Source of the DNA: an uncultured Burkholderiaceae bacterium
Lineage (GTDB): Bacteria > Pseudomonadota > Gammaproteobacteria > Burkholderiales > Burkholderiaceae_B
Direction: 5' to 3'
Assembly: GCA_934525625.1 (NCBI GenBank)
Contig: CAKSZL010000003.1
Location: forward strand, 1-64,000
Length of the DNA: 64,000 nucleotides
A program made the position numbers and the translations under genes. Numbering within the stretch: the stretch's first letter is position 1; the number at the start of each line of letters is the position of its first letter. Shown here in pieces: positions 17,827 through 26,611 of the stretch. The notes under the pieces are model-generated. The model had not been told where the DNA came from and searched no databases. It saw only the letters and a program-made list of their open reading frames with translations.

Positions 17827-18844
17827 CTTTATCCACCAGTTCGCTGGCCTGTTTGCGGTGCTTGGCGATTTCCGTCAGGGGCAGGGGGTCGACGACCAGT
17901 TCGCCGAAGCTGGCGACCACGGGGTCGAGTTCTATGCCGCGCTTGATCGGGTATTCGTAGTTGGCCTTGGCGTACAGGCTCTGGGCCTTGTCGGAGACGA
18001 GGTATTCCAGCAGCTTGATGGCGTCTTGCTTGTTGGGGGCGTGCTTGGCCACGGCCGCGCCGGAAATGTTGACGTGCGTGCCCTTGCTTTTGTCGTTGGC
18101 GAAAGTGGGGCGCACGACCTTGATGGCTTCGCCCCATTTATGGTTGTCGGTGCCGGGCTTGGCGTTCTTCATGCGGCCGACGTAGTAGGCGTTGGCGATG
18201 CCGATGTCGCAGATGCCGCCCAGGATGTCGCGCGCCACGTCGCGGTCGCCGCCGGTGGCCTTGCGGCCCAGGTTGGCCTTGACGCCGCGCAGCCATTTCT
18301 CGGTGGCTTCCACGCCGTCGTGCGCGATCATGGCCGCGATCATGGCCGTGTTGTAGGGGTGCTGGCCCGAGCGTATGCACACCTTGCCTTTCCATTTGGG
18401 GTCGGCGAAGTCTTCATAGGTAATGCTGGTGACGTCCACCTCTTTGGCCACGTAGGCCACGCGGTCGCGTAGCGACAGCGAATACCAATGGTTGTCGGCC
18501 CCGCGCAAGTTCGCCGGAATCGTGCTGTTCAGCACCTCGGATTCAATCGCCTGGGTGACGCCGCCTTGAACCAGGTCGAGCAGGTTGCCGATGTCCACCG
18601 TCATCAGCACGTCGGCGGGCGAGCGCTCGCCTTCGGCACGCACGCGCTCCAGCAGGCCGTCCTTGACGAACACCGTATTGGCGCGGATGCCGGTATCTTG
18701 CGTGAAAGCGTCCAGAATCGGCTGGATCAGACCGGGTTCGCGCGTGGTGTACAAGGTAACGTCGGCCAGCGCGGGCGCGGCGCCGGCAAGCAGGCCGGCA
18801 ATCGCCAGGCTGCGGAACAGGGTGGAGGGACGAGTGCGTTGCAT
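17810..18844 (-). CDS. fbpA: periplasmic iron(III)-binding protein
   Basis: Class of transferrin-like periplasmic ferric-binding proteins delivering Fe3+ to FbpBC. A signal peptide ends near residue 28 (PALA-DVTLYTTR), the mature start being typical of FbpA. The adjacent tyrosines that bind iron are in IANAYYVGRM (Y220, Y221). It is 344 residues, the normal length, and first in the operon. A weak Fur-box-like sequence lies about 90 bp upstream, which would fit repression by iron. Confidence 0.92.
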   Translation of the reverse strand: MQRTRPSTLFRSLAIAGLLAGAAPALADVTLYTTREPGLIQPILDAFTQDTGIRANTVFVKDGLLERVRAEGERSPADVLMTVDIGNLLDLVQGGVTQAIESEVLNSTIPANLRGADNHWYSLSLRDRVAYVAKEVDVTSITYEDFADPKWKGKVCIRSGQHPYNTAMIAAMIAHDGVEATEKWLRGVKANLGRKATGGDRDVARDILGGICDIGIANAYYVGRMKNAKPGTDNHKWGEAIKVVRPTFANDKSKGTHVNISGAAVAKHAPNKQDAIKLLEYLVSDKAQSLYAKANYEYPIKRGIELDPVVASFGELVVDPLPLTEIAKHRKQASELVDKVGFDN

Positions 18845-19299
18845 GGGTTCTCCTGTACTGCGATGAAGTGTTCAGGGCGGGGCGCCTGGCCCGTGCCTCT
18901 GGATGCCCCGCGAGGGCTGCGAAAGAAGCAGTTTAAAATAAAAATAGTTCTCATATCCACCCAGCCGGGCGACGGCTCGGTCGACAGGCAATCGCCAATG
19001 GGGCATCGCCCTTATGCGGTTCGGCTTGGAGAGGCGGCGAGATCTACACGGGGCGGGGGCATCATCCGTTAGGGCTTTTGGCCGGATTCGGCGGTTTTCA
19101 GCCGCTGATTCCAGGGTTTTCCCTTGGTAATTTTATCTTTAGTGTTGCTCTAACCCCAAAATAACAAAGAGATATTTAAGTAGTGAGTACTCAATATAAA
19201 TAGAATGGTGTAGAATTCGGACATCGACCGCTTTCGTCCATTCCCGCGTCAGGCCATCGCAAGCCGGCTCAGCGCGACAACCAACGGGATCCAACCGCA
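18845..19299. other. divergent promoter region between fbpA and fpr
   Basis: A 455-bp gene-free stretch. The fbpA side holds an A/T-rich Fur-box-like site (18935-18954). The fpr side contains an AT-rich segment (about 19125-19215) with the 10-bp palindrome TGAGTACTCA (19184-19193), likely the fpr promoter area. No open frame here looks real. Confidence 0.55.
18935..18954 (-). promoter_or_regulatory. weak candidate Fur box upstream of fbpA
   Basis: Read on the minus strand the site is ATGAGAACTATTTTTATTTT, about 10 of 19 matches to the classical Fur consensus. The match alone is weak; its place before an iron uptake operon raises the odds. Confidence 0.35.
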
Positions 19300-20076
19300 A
19301 TGGCAGCCTTCAATACCGAAACCGTGCTTAGCGTGCACCACTGGAACGACACGCTGTTTTCCTTCACCACCACGCGCGATCCCGCCCTGCGTTTCCACAA
19401 CGGGCACTTCGTCATGATCGGCCTGGAAGTCGAGGGCAAGCCGCTGATGCGCGCTTATAGTATCGTCAGCGCCAACTACGAGGAAAACCTCGAATTCCTC
19501 AGCATCAAGGTGCAGAACGGCCCGCTTACCTCCCGCCTGCAGCACTTGAAGGTGGGCGACACCATTCTGGTCAGCAAGAAGCCCGTGGGTACGCTGGTCG
19601 TGGACGACCTCAAGCCGGGCAAAAACCTGTTCCTGTTCGGCACGGGCACCGGCCTGGCCCCGTTCATGAGCATCATCAAAGACCCCGAAGTTTACGAGCG
19701 TTTCGAGAAAATCGTGCTGGTGCACGGCGTGCGCTACGTGAACGAGCTGGCCTACAAAGAGTTCATCGAGCACGAGCTGACCAATAACGAGTACTTCGGC
19801 GACATGGTGCGCGACAAGCTCGTCTACTATCCCACGGTAACGCGCGAGCCTTTCCGCAACACGGGCCGCCAAACCGACCTCATCCGCTCGGGCAAGCTCT
19901 GTGCCGACGTCGGCCTGCCGCAGCTCAACCCCGAGACCGACCGCGCCATGATGTGCGGCAGCCCGGCGCTGCTTGAAGATTTGTGCCAAATTCTGGACGA
20001 GTTCGGTTTCCAGGTGTCGCCCGGTACGGGCGAGCCCGGCGATTACGTCATCGAGCGGGCGTTCGTCGAGAAGTAA
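19300..20076 (+). CDS. fpr: ferredoxin--NADP+ reductase
   Basis: FAD enzyme moving electrons between NADP(H) and ferredoxin or flavodoxin; the bacterial subclass I form is linked to oxidative stress and iron metabolism. The FAD-binding RAYSIVSANYEENLEF (RxYS motif near residues 51-54), the pyrophosphate-binding FGTGTGLAPFMSI and the MMCGSPALLED segment are all visible, and the C-terminus YVIERAFVEK is the usual one with a short tail after the aromatic. 258 residues, as expected. It is transcribed alone, convergent with a hydrolase gene across foldback copy 2. Confidence 0.93.
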   Translation: MAAFNTETVLSVHHWNDTLFSFTTTRDPALRFHNGHFVMIGLEVEGKPLMRAYSIVSANYEENLEFLSIKVQNGPLTSRLQHLKVGDTILVSKKPVGTLVVDDLKPGKNLFLFGTGTGLAPFMSIIKDPEVYERFEKIVLVHGVRYVNELAYKEFIEHELTNNEYFGDMVRDKLVYYPTVTREPFRNTGRQTDLIRSGKLCADVGLPQLNPETDRAMMCGSPALLEDLCQILDEFGFQVSPGTGEPGDYVIERAFVEK

Positions 20077-20124
20077 TAAGGCGCTTCCACGTATTGGCGT
20101 TCACGTTCGTATTAACGCCAATGT

Positions 20125-20357
20125 CCAGCCCGCCGCCGGCCAAAACCGTTTACGGAGGCGGCCGTTGGAGGGCGCCGCGTGCTACCGAAGGCAGTGCGGG
20201 GGGCAGTCGGCGAAAGCTGTCCGAGCACCGCAAGCGCGTAGCGCTGAGGGCGAGTTCTTTCGCCGCCCGCACGTACGAGGTAGACGCGGGAAGCCCCGCG
20301 CAGCGGGGCCGCCCGACCGGCCGCGTCCGTAAACGGTTTTGGCCGGTGGCGGGCGGG
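20125..20357. repeat. foldback element, copy 2: same core, different arms
   Basis: Inverted arms at 20125-20156 and 20326-20357 (inner 18 bp GCCAAAACCGTTTACGGA and its complement are perfect; two mismatches farther out) enclose core 20160-20325. The core is the reverse complement of 15049-15213 with one substitution and one extra G. The arms show no resemblance to those of copy 1. It occupies most of the 348-bp gap between convergent fpr and the hydrolase gene. A separate hairpin ATTGGCGTT/AACGCCAAT (20093-20122) precedes it. Confidence 0.9.
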
Positions 20358-20424
20358 TGAATATTTTGAAGCTGAGCTACCCCAGACGACGCTGCTAACC
20401 CGCCCGTGAACGGATAGCGCCTCG

Positions 20425-21234
20425 CTATTGGGCCAGAAACGCGACGATTTTTTCCAGCACCACGGCGGGCTGTTCGCGATGCGGCACGTGGCCTATGCCG
20501 GGCAATATCTCCACCTGCGCCGGGCCGCCGCTAAGCCGGCCTATGGTTTCGGGGTGATAGGCAGTGCCGTATTCGTCGTTCTCGCCATGAAGGGCCAGCA
20601 CCGGGCACTGCACCTTGGGCAGCACGCCTTCCACCGACCAATCGGCAAAATCGGGGTGCAGCCAGTTTTCTATCCAGGCGTCGCGCACCCAGGCGGATTT
20701 GTCGCCGTGGTATTTGGACAGGCGCGCCAGTTGCTGCTCGTCCCTGAATTGCTCGCGCGCAACGCGGATGCTGGATAAGGTGAGGTCTTCGGCGTAAACC
20801 TGCGCGGCGATGGTGATCAGGGCTACGCAGCGCGGCCGGCCCTGGCCGAAAACGGCGGCGCATTCTATGGCCATGCCGCCGCCCACGCTGTGGCCCAGGG
20901 CCACGAACGAGTCCAAATCCAATTGTTTACAGAGCTCGGGCAGGTAAAGCCGGGCTTCCTCGGCGACGAAATCCACCGAGGGCAGTTCGACCCTGGGGGC
21001 GGAGCGGCCGAAGCCCAGCCTGTCGTAGGCGACGACTTCGCGGCCGGTGGCCTGGCTTAATTGAGCTGGAAAATCGCGCCACAATTCCACGCAGCCCAGC
21101 GAATCGTGCAGCAGCACGAAGGGGGCGGCGTCGGGTTGCCGCTGCGCTGGCGTCCAGCGGCGGGCGAATAGGCGGCCTTGCGGGTGTTCGACGTAATGGT
21201 CGCTGCTGGCGACCTGGGGCTGGGCGTGATTCAT
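20425..21234 (-). CDS. alpha/beta hydrolase
   Basis: Cytoplasmic alpha/beta-hydrolase fold enzyme of unknown substrate. The nucleophile elbow is GHSVGG, the acid is in LHGENDEYG and the histidine in GIGHVPHREQP, so a full catalytic triad is present; VLLHDSLGCVELWRDFP forms the oxyanion region. I start at ATG 21234 (MNHAQPQ), because the extra 26 codons of the longer frame (from 21312) look neither like a signal peptide nor conserved; neither start has a strong ribosome site. 269 residues. Transcribed divergently from ridA. Confidence 0.82.
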   Translation of the reverse strand: MNHAQPQVASSDHYVEHPQGRLFARRWTPAQRQPDAAPFVLLHDSLGCVELWRDFPAQLSQATGREVVAYDRLGFGRSAPRVELPSVDFVAEEARLYLPELCKQLDLDSFVALGHSVGGGMAIECAAVFGQGRPRCVALITIAAQVYAEDLTLSSIRVAREQFRDEQQLARLSKYHGDKSAWVRDAWIENWLHPDFADWSVEGVLPKVQCPVLALHGENDEYGTAYHPETIGRLSGGPAQVEILPGIGHVPHREQPAVVLEKIVAFLAQ

Positions 21235-21410
21235 GTGACGGGTATGAAAAAACCGGCTTGCCGGGCCGGCATCGAAGGCAAGAGCAGAAGTTATCACGCA
21301 AACGGCTTTCATGACGAATGGCTGTTCCTTTTCGCTATAGGTGTATAAACTTCAATAGCCATAGGCTTTTTATTGCCGCCTTACCCGGTTTTCCCTCAGC
21401 GAGTCTCTTC

Positions 21411-21797
21411 ATGACCAAGCAAATCATTCACACAGACCAAGCTCCTGCCGCCGTCGGCCCGTATTCGCAGGCGGTGGAGGCTCCCCCAGGGCGCACCATC
21501 TATCTTTCCGGCCAGATCGGCCTCGAACCGGGCACCGGCGATCTGGTTTCCGAAAACTTCGAAGGGCAGGTGCGCCAGTCGTTCGCCAACATGCAGGCCG
21601 TCATCGAAGCCGCGGGCGGCACGCTGGACAACATCGTCAAACTCACGCTTTACCTCACCGACCTGAGCAAGTTCGCCAGCGCGAACGCCATCATGGCCGA
21701 CATCATTCCGCAGCCGTTCCCGGCGCGCTCCACCCTGGGCGTGGCCAGCCTGCCCAAGGGCGCGCAATTCGAAGTCGAAGCCATCATCGTCGTATAA
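21411..21797 (+). CDS. ridA: RidA family enamine/imine deaminase
   Basis: Hydrolyses reactive 2-aminoacrylate and related enamines from PLP enzymes. The 128-residue product has the N-terminal APAAVGPYSQAVEA, SGQIGLEPGTGDLV and the C-terminal FPARSTLGVASLPKGAQFEVEAIIVV, in which the conserved Arg binds the carboxylate. Start at ATG 21411; the open frame extends upstream without similarity. recG begins 24 bp after it, so the two may be cotranscribed. Confidence 0.94.
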   Translation: MTKQIIHTDQAPAAVGPYSQAVEAPPGRTIYLSGQIGLEPGTGDLVSENFEGQVRQSFANMQAVIEAAGGTLDNIVKLTLYLTDLSKFASANAIMADIIPQPFPARSTLGVASLPKGAQFEVEAIIVV

Positions 21798-21821
21798 AGC
21801 CGCCCGCACGCGGCATTCTTG

Positions 21822-23885
21822 ATGTCCCCATCCCAGGCCCAAACCGCTTCCCGCGACAAACAGACGCCCTTGCAGCAAAGGCTGCGGCGGCTGGGCCTGT
21901 CGAGCGAGCAGGACTTCATCGTGCACCTGCCGCTGCGCTACGAAGACCAGACGCGGGTAACGCCCATCGCGCAATTGCGCCCGGGCCGGCCCGCGCTGAT
22001 CGAAGCCGAGGTGCTGCACGCCGACGTGCAGTTTCGCCCGCGGCGGCAACTGCAGGCGGTGGTGCGCGACGACACCGGCGAACTCGCGCTGCGCTGGCTG
22101 AATTTCTACCCCAGCCAGCAAAAGGCGCTTGAGGCCGGACGCCGCCTGCGCATCTGGGGCGAAGCCCGCCATGGTTTCAATGGGCTGGAAATGGTGCATC
22201 CGCGCCTGAACCAGGCCTCGGGCTCCTTGCCCGGCACGCTCACCCCCATCTACCCGACCACCGCCGGGCTGGCGCAGCCCACGCTGCGGCGCCTGATTTC
22301 CCATGCGCTCGAACGCAGCGATCTGTCCGACACCTTGCCCGACGACGTGCGCGGCCGTTTCGGCCTGATTCCGTTCGAGCAAGCCATACGCTGCCTGCAT
22401 CACCCCAGCCCCGACGCGTCGCTGGCGTCTTTCGAAGACCATTCCCACCCGGCCTGGCACCGCATCAAGTTCGACGAGCTGCTGGCCCAGCAATTGTCGC
22501 TGGCCATGGCGCGCGCCATGCGTCACCGCCAGCAGGCCTGGCCGCTGGACGGCCGGGGCGGCGACCTGGTGCGTCGCTTGGAAGGCGCGATTCCGTTTGC
22601 GCTGACCAAGGCCCAGCAGCGCGCCGTGGGCGAAATCCGCGCCGACATGCTGCGCTCCTACCCCATGCACCGACTGCTGCAAGGCGACGTGGGCAGCGGC
22701 AAGACCGTGGTGGCCGCGATGGCGGCGGCGGTGGCGATAGACAGCGGTTTTCAGGTGGCCTTGATGGCGCCCACCGAAATTCTGGCCGAACAGCATTTCC
22801 GCAAGCTGGCCGACTGGCTGGGGCCGCTGGGCGTGCAAACCGCCTGGCTTACCGGCAGCCTGCGCGCGCGCCAGAAGCGCGAAGCCCTGGCGCGGATCGC
22901 CGACGGCCAGGCCCGGCTCATCGTGGGCACGCAGGCCCTGATTCAAACCCACGTGCAGTTCCAGCGCCTGGGCATGGTCATTCTGGACGAACAGCACCGC
23001 TTCGGCGTGGGCCAGCGCCTGGAGCTGAACCGCAAGGGCGAAGAGGGCGAAGCGGGCGGCCGCATGCCGCACCAGCTCAGCATGAGCGCCACGCCCATAC
23101 CGCGCACGCTGGCGATGACCTTCTTCGCCGACCTGGACGTCTCCGTGCTGGACGAGCTGCCGCCGGGCCGCAGCCCGGTGGTCACCAAGCTCATCGGCAT
23201 GGACAGGCGCGAAGAAGTGCTGGCCCACGTGGCCGACGAAATCCGCCAGGGGCGGCAGGCCTATTGGGTTTGTCCGCTGGTCGAGGAAAGCGAGGCCTTG
23301 CAACTGCAAACGGCGGTGGACACCCACGCCTTGCTTCGGCAAGCCTTGCCCGATCTTTCCATCGGCCTGGTGCATGGCCGGCTCAAGCCCGACGAAAAAG
23401 CCCAGGTGATGGAGGCCTTCCGCAACGGCGAGTCGCAGATGCTGGTGGCCACCACCGTCATCGAGGTGGGCGTGGACGTGCCCAATGCCTCGCTGATGAT
23501 CATCGAACACGCCGAACGCTTCGGCCTGGCGCAACTGCATCAGTTGCGCGGCCGGGTGGGGCGCGGCAGCGCCAAGTCGGTGTGCCTGCTGATGTACCAC
23601 ACGCCGCTCAGCATGGTGGCGCGCCAGCGTCTGCGGGCCATGTATGAAACCAGCGACGGCTTTGAAATCGCGCGCCGCGACCTGGCCTTGCGCGGGCCGG
23701 GCGAGTTTCTGGGCGTGCGCCAGTCGGGCCAGGCGCTGCTGCGCTTCGCCGACCTGGAAACCGACGGCGGCCTGGTCGAGCAAGCCCAGACGCTGGCCGC
23801 CGAATGGCTGGCGCAGCGGCCCGACCTGGCCCGGCGCCATCTGCGCCGCTGGATGCGCGGGCGCCAGGACTACCTGCGTTCATGA
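21822..23885 (+). CDS. recG: ATP-dependent DNA helicase RecG
   Basis: Branch-migrating helicase that remodels stalled replication forks and recombination intermediates. In order: N-terminal wedge OB-fold (LPLRYEDQTRV to about residue 170), helicase motif I GDVGSGKT, motif II DEQH, motif III SATPIPRTLA, and the C-terminal motifs VATTVIEVGVDVPNAS and QLRGRVGRGSAKS. 687 residues, the normal size. ATG 21822 is chosen over the adjoining TTG. oxyR follows after 168 bp, a frequent arrangement in betaproteobacteria. Confidence 0.96.
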   Translation: MSPSQAQTASRDKQTPLQQRLRRLGLSSEQDFIVHLPLRYEDQTRVTPIAQLRPGRPALIEAEVLHADVQFRPRRQLQAVVRDDTGELALRWLNFYPSQQKALEAGRRLRIWGEARHGFNGLEMVHPRLNQASGSLPGTLTPIYPTTAGLAQPTLRRLISHALERSDLSDTLPDDVRGRFGLIPFEQAIRCLHHPSPDASLASFEDHSHPAWHRIKFDELLAQQLSLAMARAMRHRQQAWPLDGRGGDLVRRLEGAIPFALTKAQQRAVGEIRADMLRSYPMHRLLQGDVGSGKTVVAAMAAAVAIDSGFQVALMAPTEILAEQHFRKLADWLGPLGVQTAWLTGSLRARQKREALARIADGQARLIVGTQALIQTHVQFQRLGMVILDEQHRFGVGQRLELNRKGEEGEAGGRMPHQLSMSATPIPRTLAMTFFADLDVSVLDELPPGRSPVVTKLIGMDRREEVLAHVADEIRQGRQAYWVCPLVEESEALQLQTAVDTHALLRQALPDLSIGLVHGRLKPDEKAQVMEAFRNGESQMLVATTVIEVGVDVPNASLMIIEHAERFGLAQLHQLRGRVGRGSAKSVCLLMYHTPLSMVARQRLRAMYETSDGFEIARRDLALRGPGEFLGVRQSGQALLRFADLETDGGLVEQAQTLAAEWLAQRPDLARRHLRRWMRGRQDYLRS

Positions 23886-24053
23886 GGGCGGCGACATGAT
23901 GCAAGCATGCTGCTTACCGCAACCATCGCCTCGCCATGGCGTGCGCCAAGGTTGTCCGCCCAACGGACAAAGCTGCGGTCGTCCATCGCGCCGCCCAGGC
24001 GTGAGCCGACATCGAATATTGAAAGAGCCGGCCCGCCCGGCAAGGCAGACATC

Positions 24054-24998
24054 ATGACCCTGACAGAACTGAAATACATCGTCGCCGTCGCGCGTGAGCG
24101 CCATTTCGGCCGGGCCGCCGACGCCTGTTTCGTCAGCCAGCCCACCTTGTCCGTCGCCATCCGCAAGCTGGAGGACGAGCTGGGCGTGGTGCTGTTCGAG
24201 CGCGGCGGCACTGAAGTGGGCGTTACGCCCATAGGCCTGAAAGTGGTGGCGCAGGCCCAGCGCGTGCTGGAGGAGGCCACCAACCTGAAGGAGATCGCGC
24301 GCCAGGGCCACGACCCGCTGGAAGGCCCGCTGCGCGTGGGCGTCATCTACACCGTCGGGCCGTACCTGCTGCCGCGCCTGGTGCCGGCGCAGATACAAGT
24401 GGCGCCGCAGATGCCGCTGGTGCTGCAGGAAAACTTCACCGTGCGCCTGCTGGAGCTGCTGCGCCAGGGCGAAATAGACTGCGCCATCCTGGCGCTGCCG
24501 ATTCCCGACGCCGGCTTGTCAGTGCGGCCGCTGTACGACGAACCGTTCTACGTGGCCCTGCCCAAGACCCACCCCTGGGCCAGCCGCAAAACCATCAGCG
24601 CCACCGAACTGAAGGAAGAAACCATGCTGCTGCTGGGCGCTGGCCATTGCTTCCGCGACCAGGTGCTGGAGGTATGCCCCGAGCTGTCGCGCTTTTCGGC
24701 TTCCAGCGAAGGCATACAGCGCACCTTCGAGGGTTCCTCGCTGGAGACCATACGCCATATGGTGGCGGCCGGCATCGGGCTGACGGTGCTGCCGGCCAGC
24801 GCGCTGCACATGCAAGACCCCAAGAACGATCTGCTGGCTTACGTGCCGTTCAGCAAGCCGGTGCCGGACAGGCGCGTGGTGCTGGTGTGGCGCAAAAGCT
24901 TCCCGCGCACCAGCGCCATCGACGCCCTGACGCAAGCCGTGCACAGCGCCGCCTTGCCCGGCGTCAGCTACATGGAAGCCGACGTGCAAACTGTTTGA
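24054..24998 (+). CDS. oxyR: hydrogen-peroxide sensor OxyR
   Basis: LysR-type regulator activated by peroxide through a disulfide. The N-terminal helix-turn-helix covers about residues 1-60 (HFGRAADACFVSQPTLSVAIRKLE). The redox pair is C199 and C208 in GAGHCFRDQVLEVC, at the same numbering as the E. coli protein, which makes the assignment firm. 314 residues from ATG 24054; a longer frame upstream is not conserved. dps follows 131 bp downstream and is a classic OxyR target, so local control is likely. Confidence 0.95.
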   Translation: MTLTELKYIVAVARERHFGRAADACFVSQPTLSVAIRKLEDELGVVLFERGGTEVGVTPIGLKVVAQAQRVLEEATNLKEIARQGHDPLEGPLRVGVIYTVGPYLLPRLVPAQIQVAPQMPLVLQENFTVRLLELLRQGEIDCAILALPIPDAGLSVRPLYDEPFYVALPKTHPWASRKTISATELKEETMLLLGAGHCFRDQVLEVCPELSRFSASSEGIQRTFEGSSLETIRHMVAAGIGLTVLPASALHMQDPKNDLLAYVPFSKPVPDRRVVLVWRKSFPRTSAIDALTQAVHSAALPGVSYMEADVQTV

Positions 24999-25129
24999 TC
25001 GGCGTCGTGAACCATCTCTGAAAAGTCATCGAACAAGGCGTAAAACCGTCGGGGCGCCATGGTATGCTAACCGCAGCATAGTCACTGCTTCATCGAATGG
25101 AATTACTTATCCGACTGCTGGAGATATCC

Positions 25130-25642
25130 ATGGCCAAAGCGTCCAAGAACACCGCAAAGAAATCCGACTCGGATGTCCGCATCGACATCGGCATTTCCGA
25201 GAAAGACCGCGCCGCCGTGGCGCACGAGCTTTCCAAAATGCTGGCCGATTCGTACACGCTGTACCTGACCACGCACAACTTCCACTGGAACGTCACCGGC
25301 CCGCTGTTCAACACGCTGCATCTGATGTTCATGACGCAGTACACCGAAGAATGGCAAGCCCTGGACGAAATCGCCGAACGCATCCGCGCGCTGGGCCATT
25401 ACGCGCCCGGCAGCTACAAGCAGTACGCCGACCTGGCCTCCATCCAGGCGCCCGAAGACGTGCCCGACGCCACCGAGATGATCCGCATCCTGGTCGTGGG
25501 CAACGAAGCCGTCGCCAAGACGGCCCGCGCCGCCCTCAAGCGCGGCGAACAGGCCAGCGACGCGCCCACGGTCGACCTGCTCACGCGCCGCCTGGACGTA
25601 CACGAAAAGAACGCCTGGATGCTGCGCAGCCTATTGGCTTGA
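25130..25642 (+). CDS. dps: Dps ferritin-like DNA-protection protein
   Basis: Dodecameric miniferritin that oxidises and stores iron with peroxide, protecting DNA. The inter-subunit ferroxidase ligands are visible: H52 in THNFHWNVTG, D79 and E83 in ALDEIAERIRALG. The lysine-rich N-terminal tail is the type used for DNA binding. 170 residues from ATG 25130, with CTGGAGAT just upstream. A TATGCT element (25063-25068) in the gap after oxyR could be the -10 box. A hairpin terminator follows. Confidence 0.94.
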   Translation: MAKASKNTAKKSDSDVRIDIGISEKDRAAVAHELSKMLADSYTLYLTTHNFHWNVTGPLFNTLHLMFMTQYTEEWQALDEIAERIRALGHYAPGSYKQYADLASIQAPEDVPDATEMIRILVVGNEAVAKTARAALKRGEQASDAPTVDLLTRRLDVHEKNAWMLRSLLA

Positions 25643-25665
25643 TGCTCCCAACCACCCCACGTAAC

Positions 25666-25695
25666 GCCGCCGGCTTGCCGGCGGCATTTCTTTTT
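25666..25695 (+). terminator. terminator after dps
   Basis: Eight-pair stem GCCGCCGG / CCGGCGGC with a CTTG loop (25666-25685), followed by ATTTCTTTTTC. It separates dps from proC. Confidence 0.8.
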
Positions 25696-25712
25696 CAGCA
25701 TATAGGTGTTCC

Positions 25713-26546
25713 ATGAATCAGGAACTGACTCTGGCTTTCATCGGCGGCGGCAACATGGCCAACGCGCTGGCCAGCGGCTTGATAGGCAAGCGCTGCGCCG
25801 CCTCCAAGGTGCACGTCGTCGATCCCCATGAAGACACGCGGCAAAAATGGGATGAAAAAGGTTGTAGTACGGCCGCCCAGGCCGATGCCGCGCTCTCCGG
25901 ACAACGCGTCTGGGTGCTGGCCGTCAAGCCGCAGAACATGCGGGAAGTGGCGCAGCAATGCCGCCCCTATTTGCATCCCGACACACTGGTCATCAGCATC
26001 GCGGCGGGCATCACCAGCCAGACCCTGGGCCAGTGGCTGGGCGGCGACAAGCCCTGGACGCGCCTGGTGCGCTGCATGCCCAATACGCCGGCGCTGATAG
26101 GCGCGGGCATTACCGGCCTGCTGGCGGGCCCCCAGGTCGACGAACAGGACAAGGCCGTCACCGAGCTGCTGTTCAAGTCAGTGGGCCAGTTCGCCTGGTT
26201 CGAAAACGACGACCAGCTCGACGCCGTCACCGCCGTATCGGGCAGCGGCCCGGCCTACGTCTTCCTGTTCATCGAAGCCCTCATCCAGGGTGCCACGCAG
26301 CTTGGCCTGTCGCCCGAACAGGCGCGCAAACTGGCCCTGGCCACGGTAGCGGGCGCAACCGAACTAGCGGCGCTGTCGCCGGACAGCCCGGCCACGCTGC
26401 GTGAGCGCGTCACCTCCAAGGGCGGCACCACGGCCGCGGCCTTGCAGGTGTTCGAGCAGCAGGGCTGGGCCGCCACGGTACAGGCCGCCATGCAGGCGGC
26501 CTACGTGCGCGCCGGCCAATTGGCGGCCGAATCCGCGCAGCAGTAA
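25713..26546 (+). CDS. proC: pyrroline-5-carboxylate reductase
   Basis: Last step of proline synthesis, NAD(P)H-dependent. The Rossmann motif FIGGGNMANALASGL starts at about residue 9, followed by AVKPQNMREV, MPNTPALIGAGITG and the C-terminal AVSGSGPAYVFLFIEALIQGATQLGL and VTSKGGTTAAAL, all diagnostic. 277 residues, as expected. It is read alone, with the dps terminator upstream and a convergent GST gene downstream. Confidence 0.95.
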   Translation: MNQELTLAFIGGGNMANALASGLIGKRCAASKVHVVDPHEDTRQKWDEKGCSTAAQADAALSGQRVWVLAVKPQNMREVAQQCRPYLHPDTLVISIAAGITSQTLGQWLGGDKPWTRLVRCMPNTPALIGAGITGLLAGPQVDEQDKAVTELLFKSVGQFAWFENDDQLDAVTAVSGSGPAYVFLFIEALIQGATQLGLSPEQARKLALATVAGATELAALSPDSPATLRERVTSKGGTTAAALQVFEQQGWAATVQAAMQAAYVRAGQLAAESAQQ

Positions 26547-26611
26547 ACGGCAGGGCGGCAGGAACCGAGTAGGCCGCGTTCAGCGTACGCATAGGCGGGC
26601 GACATAACGAT

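Noticed and set aside
20160..20325. Open reading frames inside the repeated core of the foldback elements
   Set aside because: Two frames are open in both copies, but the copies differ by an indel that breaks the upstream part, the sequence is Arg/Ala-rich, and no ribosome site precedes it. More likely non-coding.
21396..23840. Long minus-strand open frame opposite ridA and recG
   Set aside because: Entirely antisense to two well-matched genes; His/Gln/Gly-rich and without recognisable domains, typical of high-GC shadow frames.
26577..26590. 14-base match CGTTCAGCGTACGC also present at 60498-60511, both in convergent gaps
   Set aside because: In 64 kb a handful of exact 14-base matches is expected by chance, and no longer similarity surrounds it.
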